NCBI RefSeq assembly: GCF_003001905.1
Contig: NZ_PVNE01000031.1
Coordinates: 1 to 44,828, forward strand
Reading direction: 5' to 3'
Length of the DNA stretch: 44,828 nucleotides
DNA from: Planifilum fimeticola
Lineage (GTDB): Bacteria > Bacillota > Bacilli > Thermoactinomycetales > DSM-44946
A program made the position numbers and the translations under genes. Within the stretch, counting starts at the first letter, position 1; each line of letters opens with the position of its first letter. Shown here one piece after another: positions 31,428-39,647 of this stretch. The notes beneath the pieces are model-generated. The model searched no databases. It saw nothing but the letters and a program-made list of their open reading frames with translations, and was not told the origin of the DNA.

Positions 31428-31995
31428 ATTTCATGCGGGTTATACCATCACCATGAAAGATATTGTAAGGGAAGGCAATCCGATTCTGCGCCAGCGGGCC
31501 CAAGAAGTGAACGTGCCCTTGTCTGACGAAGATCGAGAGACGTTAATCTGCATGATGAACTTCTTGAAAAACAGCCAAGACCCCGTGTTGTCCAAGAAGT
31601 ATCATCTGCGGGCAGGCGTCGGTTTGTCCGCCAATCAAATCGGCTTGAATAAACGGATGTTCACGGCCTATTTTGTGGATGAAGAAGGAATGCAACATGA
31701 ATATGCCCTCGTGAATCCGAAAATCATCAGCCATTCCGTTTGGATGATTTATTTGCCGGAAGGGGAAGGCTGTCTCTCGGTGGACCGGGAGGTAAAGGGG
31801 TTTGTCCCCCGATATGAATGGATCAAAGTCAAAGGGTTTGATTCAGAGGGAGAAAAAGTAACCTTAAAACTAAAAGGGTATGCTTCCATCGTCATTCAAC
31901 ACGAGATCGATCATCTGAACGGGATCCTGTTTTATGACCGCATGAATAAAGAAAATCCTTTTCTCGTGCCTGAAAACTGCCGGAGCCTTTTTTAA
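31420..31995 (+). CDS. def: Peptide deformylase (YkrB-like)
   Basis: Removes formyl from the initiator Met of new proteins. The approximately 191-residue product has the three deformylase motifs: GVGLSANQIG (66-75), EGCLS (116-120, metal-binding Cys118) and HEIDH (161-165, catalytic Glu). The insertion pattern KNSQDPVLSKKYHLRAGVGL and the C-terminal DRMNKENPF match the YkrB type of Gram-positive bacteria. Starts at 31405, 31420 and 31453 are possible; 31420 overlaps the XRE stop. Codon use is AT-richer than the region. It may be the only deformylase or an extra copy; pairing with a dedicated repressor favours an inducible extra copy. Confidence 0.88.
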   Translation: MSKFHAGYTITMKDIVREGNPILRQRAQEVNVPLSDEDRETLICMMNFLKNSQDPVLSKKYHLRAGVGLSANQIGLNKRMFTAYFVDEEGMQHEYALVNPKIISHSVWMIYLPEGEGCLSVDREVKGFVPRYEWIKVKGFDSEGEKVTLKLKGYASIVIQHEIDHLNGILFYDRMNKENPFLVPENCRSLF

Positions 31996-32024
31996 ACCCA
32001 ACTTTTTCGGCTGGGGCTTCCAGA

Positions 32025-32062
32025 AGAGACACCCTGCAAAAAAGCAGGGCGTCTCTTTTTTT
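32025..32062 (+). terminator. Terminator after deformylase
   Basis: AGAGACACCCTGC and GCAGGGCGTCTCT pair with one mismatch around AAAAAA, followed by TTTTTTTC. Confidence 0.8.
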
Positions 32063-32094
32063 CAAGATTCCTTTTCCGGGCGCCCGGTTTCGGA

Positions 32095-32121
32095 TATACT
32101 AAAAGTAAGTGATTACTCACT
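32095..32121 (+). promoter_or_regulatory. Promoter with TetR-type operator for the ABC-TetR operon
   Basis: A -10 of TATACT (32095-32100) is followed at the expected transcription start by AGTAAGTGATTACTCACT (32104-32121). Fourteen of its 18 bases are symmetric (AGTxAGTxATxACTxACT). Such sites are typical of TetR/AcrR repressors, and the operon ends with a TetR gene. The -35 is weak (TTTTCC region). Confidence 0.6.
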
Positions 32122-32314
32122 ATCCCACGAAGAAAGTCGTCGGCCTTCAAGGGGCCTGCATTTAGGTGCAAGACCGCTTTGTCGGCCGATGCGGAGCTTC
32201 CTGCCATCATATTTCCTTGCCCGACCCCTTCTCTTTCGATGCCGAGGGGGCGTAACGCGCCTTTTTTCGAGATCGAAGTGGAAGGACATGATTGAATCCC
32301 GGAGGTGAAAGAGC
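32107..32314 (+). promoter_or_regulatory. Structured 5' leader with attenuator-like hairpin
   Basis: About 208 nt separate the promoter from the first ABC gene. Near its end GGCG (32249-32252) and CGCC (32258-32261) form a short stem followed by TTTTTT (32262-32267). An alternative pairing, CCCCT (32225-32229) with AGGGG (32245-32249), would disrupt it. GTCGGCC occurs twice earlier in the leader. It does not match any riboswitch class I know. Stems are short, so this is tentative. Confidence 0.3.
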
Positions 32315-33607
32315 GTGTGGAAACGGATCGGTGCGCTGGTGCGGAAGGAATTTGTTCAACTCCGGCGGGACAGGCGGACCTTGGCGATGATGATCCTTTT
32401 GCCGATTCTCTGGCTGGTTGCCTTCGGCTACGCGGTCAACTTTGACGTTCCTCACCTGAAGGTTTTCGTGGTGGACCGTGCGGACAACGGGGACAGCCGG
32501 GACGTCATCGATCGGATCGATCGCCACGATTCCCTGGAGGTCGTCGGAAGCGGTTCCGAGGAGGATGCCGTCGACAGGATCAAGGACGGCACGGCGGACG
32601 TCATCCTGGTTTTTCCGGAAGCCTTTGAATTCCCCGCCAAAGACGAGGATTCTCAGCTGAAGATCCAGGTGGACGGAAGCCGGTTGTTTACCGCTCAATC
32701 GGCGGTACGGGAATTGAACGACGTGCTGAAGGACCTGCAGAAGGACAGCATCCGGGACATAAAGGAGGAGCTGGAGAAAACCTTTGAAAAATCCCGGGAG
32801 GATTCCCTGTCCCTTTCGCTTTCCGGAGACTCCCCGCTTTCCAATCTTCCCCCGCAGGCGGCCGAATCGCTTTGGAAGCAGATCGAATCCCGGGTGAAAT
32901 CCGCCCTGGAAGAGCGGATGGAGGAGCGGAAGGATGAGCTGGAGAAACAGCTTCCCGACCCGGAGGCGTCGATGCCGGATGTGGATGTGTTGTACAATGC
33001 CGACTTGAAAAGCGTTCATTACATGATCCCGGGGCTGGTGGGACTTGTGTTGATCTTCATCACCACCCTGATGACCGCGCTGGGGGTGGTCCGGGAGAAG
33101 GAACGGGGCACGCTGGAGCAGCTCATCGTGTCGCCGCTCCGCCCTTTTGAGCTGATGCTGGGGAAAGTTCTCCCGTACATGATCATCGCCACGCTGGATT
33201 TTGCCATCGTTTTCGCCGCGGGCGTCTATTGGTTCGACGTGCCGTTCAGGGGCGATCTGTTCTCCTTTATTCTGGTGGCGCTGCTCTTTTTGTTCAGTTC
33301 CCTCGGGATGGGCCTTTTGGTCTCCACCGTGTCGCAGAACCAGCAGCAGGCGATGCAGCTGGCCGTGATGACGCTGGTGCCCCAGATTCTGCTCTCCGGT
33401 TTCATCTTTCCGCTGGAGGCGATGCCCTGGGGCATCCGGTGGATCGCCTACGTGCTGCCCCTCAGCTATTTCCTGCCGATCAGCCGGGATGTGTTTCTCA
33501 AGGGGATGAGCGCCTGGGATTATCCCTTGGAATTTGCGGTGCTTGCCTTTTTCGGCGTGTTTTTCCTGCTGGTGGCGACCATCCGTTTTCGGCGCAGTTT
33601 GACATGA
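32315..33607 (+). CDS. ABC-2 type exporter permease (YbhR/YhhJ-like)
   Basis: A 430-residue membrane subunit. The first helix lies near residues 24-42 (LAMMILLPILWLVAFGYAV). A long outside domain to about residue 230 is rich in charged helices (DVLKDLQKDSIRDIKEELEK). Five more membrane segments follow from MIPGLVGLVLIFITTLMTA, with the VVREKERGTLEQLIVSPL coupling helix. The GTG at 32315 follows GGAGGTGA. It is first of four tightly spaced genes. In the YbhGFSR systems of enterobacteria two such permeases are present; only one is seen here. Confidence 0.88.
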   Translation: MWKRIGALVRKEFVQLRRDRRTLAMMILLPILWLVAFGYAVNFDVPHLKVFVVDRADNGDSRDVIDRIDRHDSLEVVGSGSEEDAVDRIKDGTADVILVFPEAFEFPAKDEDSQLKIQVDGSRLFTAQSAVRELNDVLKDLQKDSIRDIKEELEKTFEKSREDSLSLSLSGDSPLSNLPPQAAESLWKQIESRVKSALEERMEERKDELEKQLPDPEASMPDVDVLYNADLKSVHYMIPGLVGLVLIFITTLMTALGVVREKERGTLEQLIVSPLRPFELMLGKVLPYMIIATLDFAIVFAAGVYWFDVPFRGDLFSFILVALLFLFSSLGMGLLVSTVSQNQQQAMQLAVMTLVPQILLSGFIFPLEAMPWGIRWIAYVLPLSYFLPISRDVFLKGMSAWDYPLEFAVLAFFGVFFLLVATIRFRRSLT

Positions 33608-33620
33608 GGAGGGGACGCGG

Positions 33621-34517
33621 ATGTGGACCTTTGATCGGGTGACGGTGCGGTACAAGGAAGGGGCGGCGGCGCTGGAGGATTTCAGCGGACGCCTGGCGGA
33701 AAAGCGGATCTTCGGGATCGTCGGACCGGACGGCGCGGGCAAATCCTCCCTCCTCAAACTGATGGCCGGTTCGATTCGGCCGACCAGCGGGCGGATGGCG
33801 CGGGAGGGGAGGTTCCAGATCGGATATGTCTCGGAGAGTTTCGGCCTGTATGAGGATATGAGTGTCGAGGAAAATCTCCGGTTCTACGGCTCCCTGTACG
33901 GACTGAAGCGGGCGGAGGCGGAGGAGCGGTCGAGGGATCTGCTCCGACGGGCGAAGCTTCTCCCCTTTGGAGGCCGGCTGGCCGGAAAATTGTCGGGAGG
34001 GATGAAGCGGAAGCTGGCCATCGTCGCCGCCGTGCTGCACCGCCCCTCCTGCCTGATCCTGGATGAGCCGACCCACGGGGTGGATCCGTTGGCCCGCCGG
34101 GAGATATGGGCGCTGATCGAAGAGCTGGCGCGAGAGGGAACGCGGGTGGTGGTATCCACCCAGTATCTGGACGAGGTCGCCCGTTGCGACGAAGTGCTCT
34201 TCCTCCACCGGGGACGATTGCTGGTCCGGGGCAGCCCGGAGGAACTGATCCGGTGTTTTCCCCATCGGGTGTTCCGGATCCCGGAGATGCGGGAAGCCCG
34301 GGTCCGGGAACTGAGGCGGCTCCGAACCGTTCCCGGCGTGGTGGACGCCTTTCCCCGCGGCGTCCACTGGATCATTCTGGCCGAGGGGGATGAGGTGTTG
34401 GAGCCGCTGAAGGACCATCTGAACGGGATGGGATACCGGCGGGAGATCGAACCGGCGGAACCCGAGTTTGAGGATGTGTTCATCCAATGGATGGGGGAGG
34501 CGGAGGAACGTGATTGA
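33621..34517 (+). CDS. ABC transporter ATP-binding protein (YbhF N-terminal half-like)
   Basis: A 298-residue ATPase. Walker A is GPDGAGKSS, the signature LSGGMKRKLAIVAAVL, Walker B LILDEPTHGVDP and the switch segment STQYLDEVA, with Gln in the usual His position. GPDGAGK and the missing switch His are typical of the first nucleotide-binding half of YbhF-type proteins. The next gene encodes the second half and overlaps by 8 nt, so what is one fused protein elsewhere is two here. The C-terminal 80 residues resemble the usual regulatory tail. Confidence 0.88.
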   Translation: MWTFDRVTVRYKEGAAALEDFSGRLAEKRIFGIVGPDGAGKSSLLKLMAGSIRPTSGRMAREGRFQIGYVSESFGLYEDMSVEENLRFYGSLYGLKRAEAEERSRDLLRRAKLLPFGGRLAGKLSGGMKRKLAIVAAVLHRPSCLILDEPTHGVDPLARREIWALIEELAREGTRVVVSTQYLDEVARCDEVLFLHRGRLLVRGSPEELIRCFPHRVFRIPEMREARVRELRRLRTVPGVVDAFPRGVHWIILAEGDEVLEPLKDHLNGMGYRREIEPAEPEFEDVFIQWMGEAEERD

Positions 34518-35262
34518 GATTCGCGGTCTGACCCGGCGGTTTGGTTCCTTCCGGGCGGTGGATGATGTATCATTGACAGTGACGCCGGGAAAGATTTTCG
34601 GACTGATCGGTGCCAACGGAGCGGGAAAGACGACGCTGATCCGCATGCTTTGCGGGCTTCTGCCGCCCAGTGAGGGATCGGCTTCCGTCTTCGGATGCGA
34701 TATCGTGAAGGACAGGTACCGGATCCGGGAGCGGATCGGCTATATGTCCCAGAAGTTTTCCCTCTATCCCGATCTGACGGTGTGGGAGAACCTCGATTTT
34801 TACGCCCGGCTGTACGGGGTTTCCGACCGGCGGAACCGCGTGGAGGAACTGGTGGAGGAATTTCGACTCAAAGAATCGGTTCGCCGGCCGGTTTACGCAC
34901 TGGGAGGAGGATTGCGCCAGCGAGTCGCCTTTGCCGCCGCCCTGGTCCATTCCCCGCTGTTGTTGATCCTGGACGAGCCGACCAGCGGAGTGGATCCGCT
35001 CACGCGCCGGCTGTTCTGGGAACAGCTTTATGAGCGGACCGAGCGCGGCGCGACGGTGTTGGTGACCACCCACTACATGGACGAGGCGGAACGGTGTGAC
35101 GAGGTGGCCTTGATGAACCGGGGGCGGATCGTGGTGTCCGGGGGGGTGCGCGAGATTCGGGATCGGTTCCGTTCCAGGCTCGGAGAGCGGCCGTCGTTGG
35201 AAGACATTTTTGCCGATGTGATCCGTCGAGGTGGAGATGATGACAAGCAAGAGCTGGGATGA
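34510..35262 (+). CDS. ABC transporter ATP-binding protein (YbhF C-terminal half-like)
   Basis: A 250-residue ATPase with Walker A GANGAGKTT, Walker B LLILDEPTSGVDP and an intact switch His in TTHYMDEAE. The signature is LGGGLRQRVAFAAALV (LGGGL in place of LSGGQ). The GTG at 34510 follows GGAGG and lies within the last codons of the preceding ATPase. The two ATPases differ in the switch residue, so the transporter is probably an asymmetric pair with one fully active site. Confidence 0.9.
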   Translation: MIEIRGLTRRFGSFRAVDDVSLTVTPGKIFGLIGANGAGKTTLIRMLCGLLPPSEGSASVFGCDIVKDRYRIRERIGYMSQKFSLYPDLTVWENLDFYARLYGVSDRRNRVEELVEEFRLKESVRRPVYALGGGLRQRVAFAAALVHSPLLLILDEPTSGVDPLTRRLFWEQLYERTERGATVLVTTHYMDEAERCDEVALMNRGRIVVSGGVREIRDRFRSRLGERPSLEDIFADVIRRGGDDDKQELG

Positions 35263-35947
35263 ATGGGTAAAGACGATAGCGGATGAGTACGAGGTCAACC
35301 TGGATCCGGCCCAGCGGCAGACCCAAAAGCAGAAACAGATCCTGGAGGCCGCCATCCACGTGTTTGCCGAAAAGGGATACAGCGGCGCCTCCACCCATGA
35401 GATCGCCGAACGGGCCGGGGTGGCGGAGGCGACCATCTTCAAGCATTACCGCACGAAAAAGGGATTGCTCCTGCGCCTGGTGGTTCCGGCCATCGCCAAG
35501 GTGGCCGCTCCCTACATCGCCCGTCCGGTGCTCCATCTCCTGGAGCAGGACAAACCCCTTCACGAGGTGATGCAGGATGTGATCGTCGACCGCATCCAAC
35601 TCGTTGAAAACAACTGGAAACTGATCAAAATCATCCTCGTGGAGAGCCTGTTCCATCCGGAACTGCGGGAGGCGCTGCAAAACCACGTGGCCAAAAACCT
35701 GATGGCCATGGCCGGTGAAAAGCTGGACCGCCTGAAAGAGCAGGGGAAACTGCGGAACGACCTGCCCACTTATGTCCTGCTGCGCAGCGCCATGTCGCTG
35801 GTGATCGGCTACCTGCTCGCCCGCAATGTTTTTCCGGAGGTGTTTGCCCGTTCGGAGGAAGAAGAGGAAATCCGCATGATCGCAGACGTCTTCGTCCGGG
35901 GGGCCGGAGGCCCCAGGGCCCGGGAGGAGATGGAAGGCGGCGGGTGA
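35240..35947 (+). CDS. TetR-family regulator
   Basis: A 235-residue repressor. The helix-turn-helix covers about residues 28-75 (ILEAAIHVFAEKGYSGASTH, IAERAGVAEATIFKHYRTKK); the rest is an all-helical ligand-binding domain. It begins inside the preceding ATPase gene. GAGGTGG lies five bases before ATG 35240, though GTG 35231 is also open. As last gene of the ABC operon it most likely binds the 18-bp palindrome at 32104-32121 and represses the operon until a transported compound is bound. The context recalls CecR and YbhGFSR. Confidence 0.88.
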   Translation: MTSKSWDEWVKTIADEYEVNLDPAQRQTQKQKQILEAAIHVFAEKGYSGASTHEIAERAGVAEATIFKHYRTKKGLLLRLVVPAIAKVAAPYIARPVLHLLEQDKPLHEVMQDVIVDRIQLVENNWKLIKIILVESLFHPELREALQNHVAKNLMAMAGEKLDRLKEQGKLRNDLPTYVLLRSAMSLVIGYLLARNVFPEVFARSEEEEEIRMIADVFVRGAGGPRAREEMEGGG

Positions 35948-35951
35948 TGCT

Positions 35952-35990
35952 TTGCAGGCGAGCGGATCGGCCGCCTGCAAGGATTTTTTC
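35952..35990 (+). terminator. Terminator of the ABC-TetR operon
   Basis: TTGCAGGCG (35952-35960) pairs perfectly with CGCCTGCAA (35972-35980), followed by GGATTTTTTCC. Confidence 0.8.
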
Positions 35991-36133
35991 CGAGTGCTCC
36001 GCAGGATAAATTGGAGCTCGATCCGTTAATTGAAAAGGGTCGCATCGCCGGCAGGGTTCCGCGGGTACGTCCAGATCGGCGGGAATCGTTCCGGCGCAAC
36101 CTTCCATCTCCGATCCCGGCAGACTTACGGTTG

Positions 36134-36967
36134 TCAGCGGAGGAAGCGCCCTTCCTGGTAATCGCGGAGGGCTTCGCGGATTTGTTCCTGGGTGTTCATG
36201 ACAAAGGGGCCGTATGCGACGACCGGTTCCTTCACCGGTTCTCCGGCATACAGGAGAAGGCGAAGCTTTTCACGGGCGGTCACTTGGACCTCGGTCGGTT
36301 CACCGCGCTCATGGCGGCTGAAAAAGAGCACCTGCCCCGCTTTTCCTTCCGCTTTCTCGGCCCCGAAGGCGCCGCTTCCCTCCAAGATGTACAAAAAGCC
36401 GTTGTAGTGGCCCGGCAGGTCCTGTGAGACGGTGCACCCCGGTTCCACGTTCATCTCCACCATCGTGACCGGGACGATGTTTCGGGTCGGCGCCTGAACG
36501 CCTTTGGATGAGCCGGAGAAGACGCGGATGGTTGCCCCGTCCTCTTCGCGCACGGGCATCTCCTCGGCCCGCAGGTTTTGGTAGCGCGGCTCGGTCATTT
36601 TATGGGTGCTCGGCAAATTGATCCACAGCTGCAAGCTGTGCACCGTCGATCCGGGAGCCGGGTCCTCCTTGTGAATGACACCCCGGCCGGCGGTCATCCA
36701 CTGCACATCGCCGGGACCGAGCTTGCCGTGACCGGCGTTGCTGTCGTAGTGCTCCAGCTCGCCGCTGATCACGTAGGTGACCGTCTCGATTCCGCGGTGG
36801 GGATGTTCCTCGAAGGTTCCCCGTTCAAAGATGTCTTCCATCAGCAGCAAAAAAGGGTCATATTCTTCCCATTTTCCCGGTTCCAGGACCGGTCCGCTGC
36901 GGTGGATGGGACTGTTGACGGCCAGTTCAACCGAACGGATATGACGAATACGCCGTTGGAAAGCCAT
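36134..36967 (-). CDS. Pirin-family protein
   Basis: A 277-residue bicupin. The N-terminal pirin domain has the metal site motif EEHPHRGIETVTYV and later HKEDPAPGS and HSLQLWINLP. The C-terminal cupin includes GHYNGFLYILEGSGAFG. Some pirins have quercetin 2,3-dioxygenase activity or act as redox-sensing cofactors; the role here is unknown. ATG 36967 follows GGGGTGAG. It lies 24 nt downstream of the DUF2207 gene on the same strand and is probably co-transcribed with it. Confidence 0.9.
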   Translation of the reverse strand: MAFQRRIRHIRSVELAVNSPIHRSGPVLEPGKWEEYDPFLLLMEDIFERGTFEEHPHRGIETVTYVISGELEHYDSNAGHGKLGPGDVQWMTAGRGVIHKEDPAPGSTVHSLQLWINLPSTHKMTEPRYQNLRAEEMPVREEDGATIRVFSGSSKGVQAPTRNIVPVTMVEMNVEPGCTVSQDLPGHYNGFLYILEGSGAFGAEKAEGKAGQVLFFSRHERGEPTEVQVTAREKLRLLLYAGEPVKEPVVAYGPFVMNTQEQIREALRDYQEGRFLR

Positions 36968-36991
36968 ATTTCTCACCCCTGTGGATCTTTT

Positions 36992-38827
36992 TTAAAAGGC
37001 TCCCGCACCGCCACCTCCGCCGCCTCCACCTCCGCCGACGGAAAATCCCGAACCGGAGGATGTATTCCAGGTTATGGGGACGACCGAGAAGGTGAGGGAG
37101 GTTTCCCTGGGATCGGCGATCAGCGGCAGTTTTTTTGCCAATTCACTATATTTCCCCACATCCCCGTAATGCCGGACAAAGGAGTCCGACACGCCCAGCA
37201 CGATGGCGTATTGCAAGAGCTTTTCCCTCTGCTCGGGATCGCTCCCCGCGGGATATGTGCCGTCTTTCAACGCCTTGCGCCAGGATTTGACGGCGGAGCG
37301 GCGGGTCATCCCTTTGAAAGTGAGGGGAAAAGCGGGGGCAACCGCCATGGAAAGGAACGACAGAAGCATCAAATCGAAATAGGCGTCCAACACATCGGAT
37401 GCCTCCAGCAGCGTGACGAGGGCGAAGGGGGAGATCGCCAAAAAGAGGATAAAACGGCCTTTGCGCCGATATTTGAGAGCAGAACGGCACGCCAATGCCC
37501 CCAGAACCACGCCTGCCAGGACGATGAACTTGTTGTCCACTACATCCGCATAATACAGATAAATGCTGATGCCGAAATGAACCAGGAGAAGACACCAAGT
37601 GATATATTTCAGGAACCCGGACTCCCGGATATCGGGAGCAAAGGACCGATGCGTCAGCACATGCTCCTTCCAATCGTGAAAGGTGTCGCTGTTCAATCTT
37701 CGGGCAATCGACTTCAGGGTGCAGGTGCGATATCGCTTCCCCCATATTCTCTCCCGTTTCTTGAAAAGGGAATCGATCAAATGCCGTTCATGCTTGTTCA
37801 GGTCCTGTGTCTCTTCCTCCCAAAGAAACTTAAAGTCGTCCTTGGTTTTCTCTATGCGGATGATCCCCCTCTGATACAGGGAGAACAAGCCGGCGATCAA
37901 ATCCTGCGGTTTTAACTTTCCCTTCCGGTACACGAGAGCGACCAAGAGAGGATCCAATTCCTCCAACCGTCCCGCTTCGCCGGATTTTCCGCGGGCCAAT
38001 ACCCACCGCAAAATCCTGAAGAAAACGTATGACAGAATTGCCGCAAGCAGCGTAAGTGACATAAGATCCAGGGCCGATTTTCCCGTTTCCAATAATCTTT
38101 CACGGGCGGCGAAGCGCGCCTGGAGCGCTTTCTCTTCGGACAAGATGTCGGCTTTCCTGTTCTTGTCCGCGGTCAAATCCGCCTTCGGCAAAAATTCGCC
38201 CGGGAAAAGGAGCCGGATTTCGGAGGTGACTCCGGCGGGAAACAGGGTCGTCTGATAGCGGATGGAATGGTCCGTGATTTCCGTAAACCGTCCATCCGCC
38301 CGTTCATGCAAGAAATACCGGATTTGATCTTTTGCAAAGGGCTTTGGCAAAATCACATCGATCGTCACCCGATGAAGATCGGATTCATTGCTGGAATCAA
38401 AGAAGGCCCAGTAAAATTCGGCGGTATCCTTGTATTTTCTCACGGCGTTGTTCAGGCGATACCGGTAGTAAACCCGCTTTTTCTCATTTTTGGAGGCGGT
38501 GTACACATAATACGTCTCCCCATCCAACTCGGTCTTCAATCGCTGCGAATCCTCGAGGGAGAATTCCCCCAGGGATTTACCCCGGGGCGGCAGATAGGCT
38601 TCAAAGAATTCCACCCCGTCGTGGCCCTTCTTTTTAATGGTGCGCGTCGTTCCGTTAAATTCTCCTTTAAAATCGTAGGTGTACAATTCCTCTACATAGA
38701 GATCGCCATCCTCCAGGATGTAAGCCCGGATGTCCAACCGTTCGATGGTGTAATCTCGTTCTTCGTCACAACCCGGGAGAAAGATCAGGATGAGAAGAAG
38801 GAAGCATAAGGCAGCCGTTTTTTTCAT
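36992..38827 (-). CDS. DUF2207-domain membrane lipoprotein
   Basis: A 611-residue protein. The signal peptide ends LPGC with Cys20, a possible lipobox. An extracytoplasmic beta-rich DUF2207 domain covers about residues 25-230 (TIERLDIRAYILEDGDLYVE, GTTRTIKK, FDSSNESDLHRVTIDV). One membrane helix follows near 255-275, then a cytosolic region (LDPLLVALVYRKGKLKPQDL), several more helices and a Gly-rich C-terminus (FSVGGGGGGGGGGAGAF). This architecture is standard for DUF2207 proteins, whose function is unknown. ATG 38827 follows GGAGGTG. A TATGATAAT string at 38950-38942 may be its -10. Confidence 0.85.
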   Translation of the reverse strand: MKKTAALCFLLLILIFLPGCDEERDYTIERLDIRAYILEDGDLYVEELYTYDFKGEFNGTTRTIKKKGHDGVEFFEAYLPPRGKSLGEFSLEDSQRLKTELDGETYYVYTASKNEKKRVYYRYRLNNAVRKYKDTAEFYWAFFDSSNESDLHRVTIDVILPKPFAKDQIRYFLHERADGRFTEITDHSIRYQTTLFPAGVTSEIRLLFPGEFLPKADLTADKNRKADILSEEKALQARFAARERLLETGKSALDLMSLTLLAAILSYVFFRILRWVLARGKSGEAGRLEELDPLLVALVYRKGKLKPQDLIAGLFSLYQRGIIRIEKTKDDFKFLWEEETQDLNKHERHLIDSLFKKRERIWGKRYRTCTLKSIARRLNSDTFHDWKEHVLTHRSFAPDIRESGFLKYITWCLLLVHFGISIYLYYADVVDNKFIVLAGVVLGALACRSALKYRRKGRFILFLAISPFALVTLLEASDVLDAYFDLMLLSFLSMAVAPAFPLTFKGMTRRSAVKSWRKALKDGTYPAGSDPEQREKLLQYAIVLGVSDSFVRHYGDVGKYSELAKKLPLIADPRETSLTFSVVPITWNTSSGSGFSVGGGGGGGGGGAGAF

Positions 38828-39084
38828 CCGTACACCTCCATGATCGTCGGGACGGCGATTCGAGTGGTCTTGGCCGCTTCGTTCCAATCGAACTCGGGCA
38901 AAAGTCGGGATTATGGAAGGATTGAATAAGTCTCTAATTATCATACACGATCTCCCAAAAATATGAAGCGTTTTGCTTCGGTGGAAGAAAAAAACCGCCC
39001 GGAGAAAGGCTTATTTTCATTCAAACGGAAAAAGCTTGCGGCAAGCAGCCCGGGGGACACTCGCCGCGGGGTGGGTGTCTCCCC

Positions 39085-39114
39085 TTGGCAATCCGGCGGA
39101 GAAGAGGGTATGAT
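39085..39114 (+). promoter_or_regulatory. Promoter of the PH-like/alr unit
   Basis: TTGGCA (39085-39090), an 18-bp spacer and TATGAT (39109-39114). It lies about 105 nt upstream of the first start codon. Nothing else is recognised in the 38945-39219 gap. Confidence 0.5.
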
Positions 39115-39219
39115 GAGGAGGTAAAAGGGGATAAGCCGGGTGCAGGCATGTTCGATCCCGGATCTTCGCGGGCTTTCCCATTTTGCAAGACCTTCGATCA
39201 GAGATCATGAGGTGACCCC

Positions 39220-39645
39220 ATGGATTCCGAGATTATCTGTGAAGAAACCACCCCCTACACGGTCCTCCTCTACCGGAAGGATCGGGAACTTCGCCTGTGG
39301 GAGGTCGGGGGGTTTTTGATCGGTCTTTTCCCTTTGCTCTCCCTTTTCCCGTTTCGTTCCGCTCCTTTCGTCGCCGCGCTGCTCCTTCTCGCCGCGGCGG
39401 TGATGGCCGGGATGCCCGCGCTGTACCGGGCCGTCTACCGCCCCAGGTACATCCTGTACAAGGATCGGCTGGAGATCCGCAAAGGCCGAAGGCGGGAGAT
39501 GGTGCCCTTGAACCGGGTGAAGCCGGCCTACGATCTGCCATACTTTTATATGATTGACGGAAAGCGGACCCCCCTGCTGGTTAGCGATGATTTTCTCGGA
39601 CGATTGAACGAGCGGATGGAAATTTTGCGACGCGGGTGGGAATGA
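39220..39645 (+). CDS. Small membrane protein with bacterial PH-like domain
   Basis: A 141-residue protein. Two adjacent membrane segments (about residues 28-45 and 50-68) are followed by a short beta-rich region (RYILYKDRLEIRKGRRREMVPLN, where LNRV is typical) resembling bacterial PH/YdbS-type domains. ATG 39220 follows GAGGTGACC. Its stop is 2 nt before the racemase start, so it is translated together with alr. Function unknown. Confidence 0.7.
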   Translation: MDSEIICEETTPYTVLLYRKDRELRLWEVGGFLIGLFPLLSLFPFRSAPFVAALLLLAAAVMAGMPALYRAVYRPRYILYKDRLEIRKGRRREMVPLNRVKPAYDLPYFYMIDGKRTPLLVSDDFLGRLNERMEILRRGWE

Positions 39646-39647
39646 GC

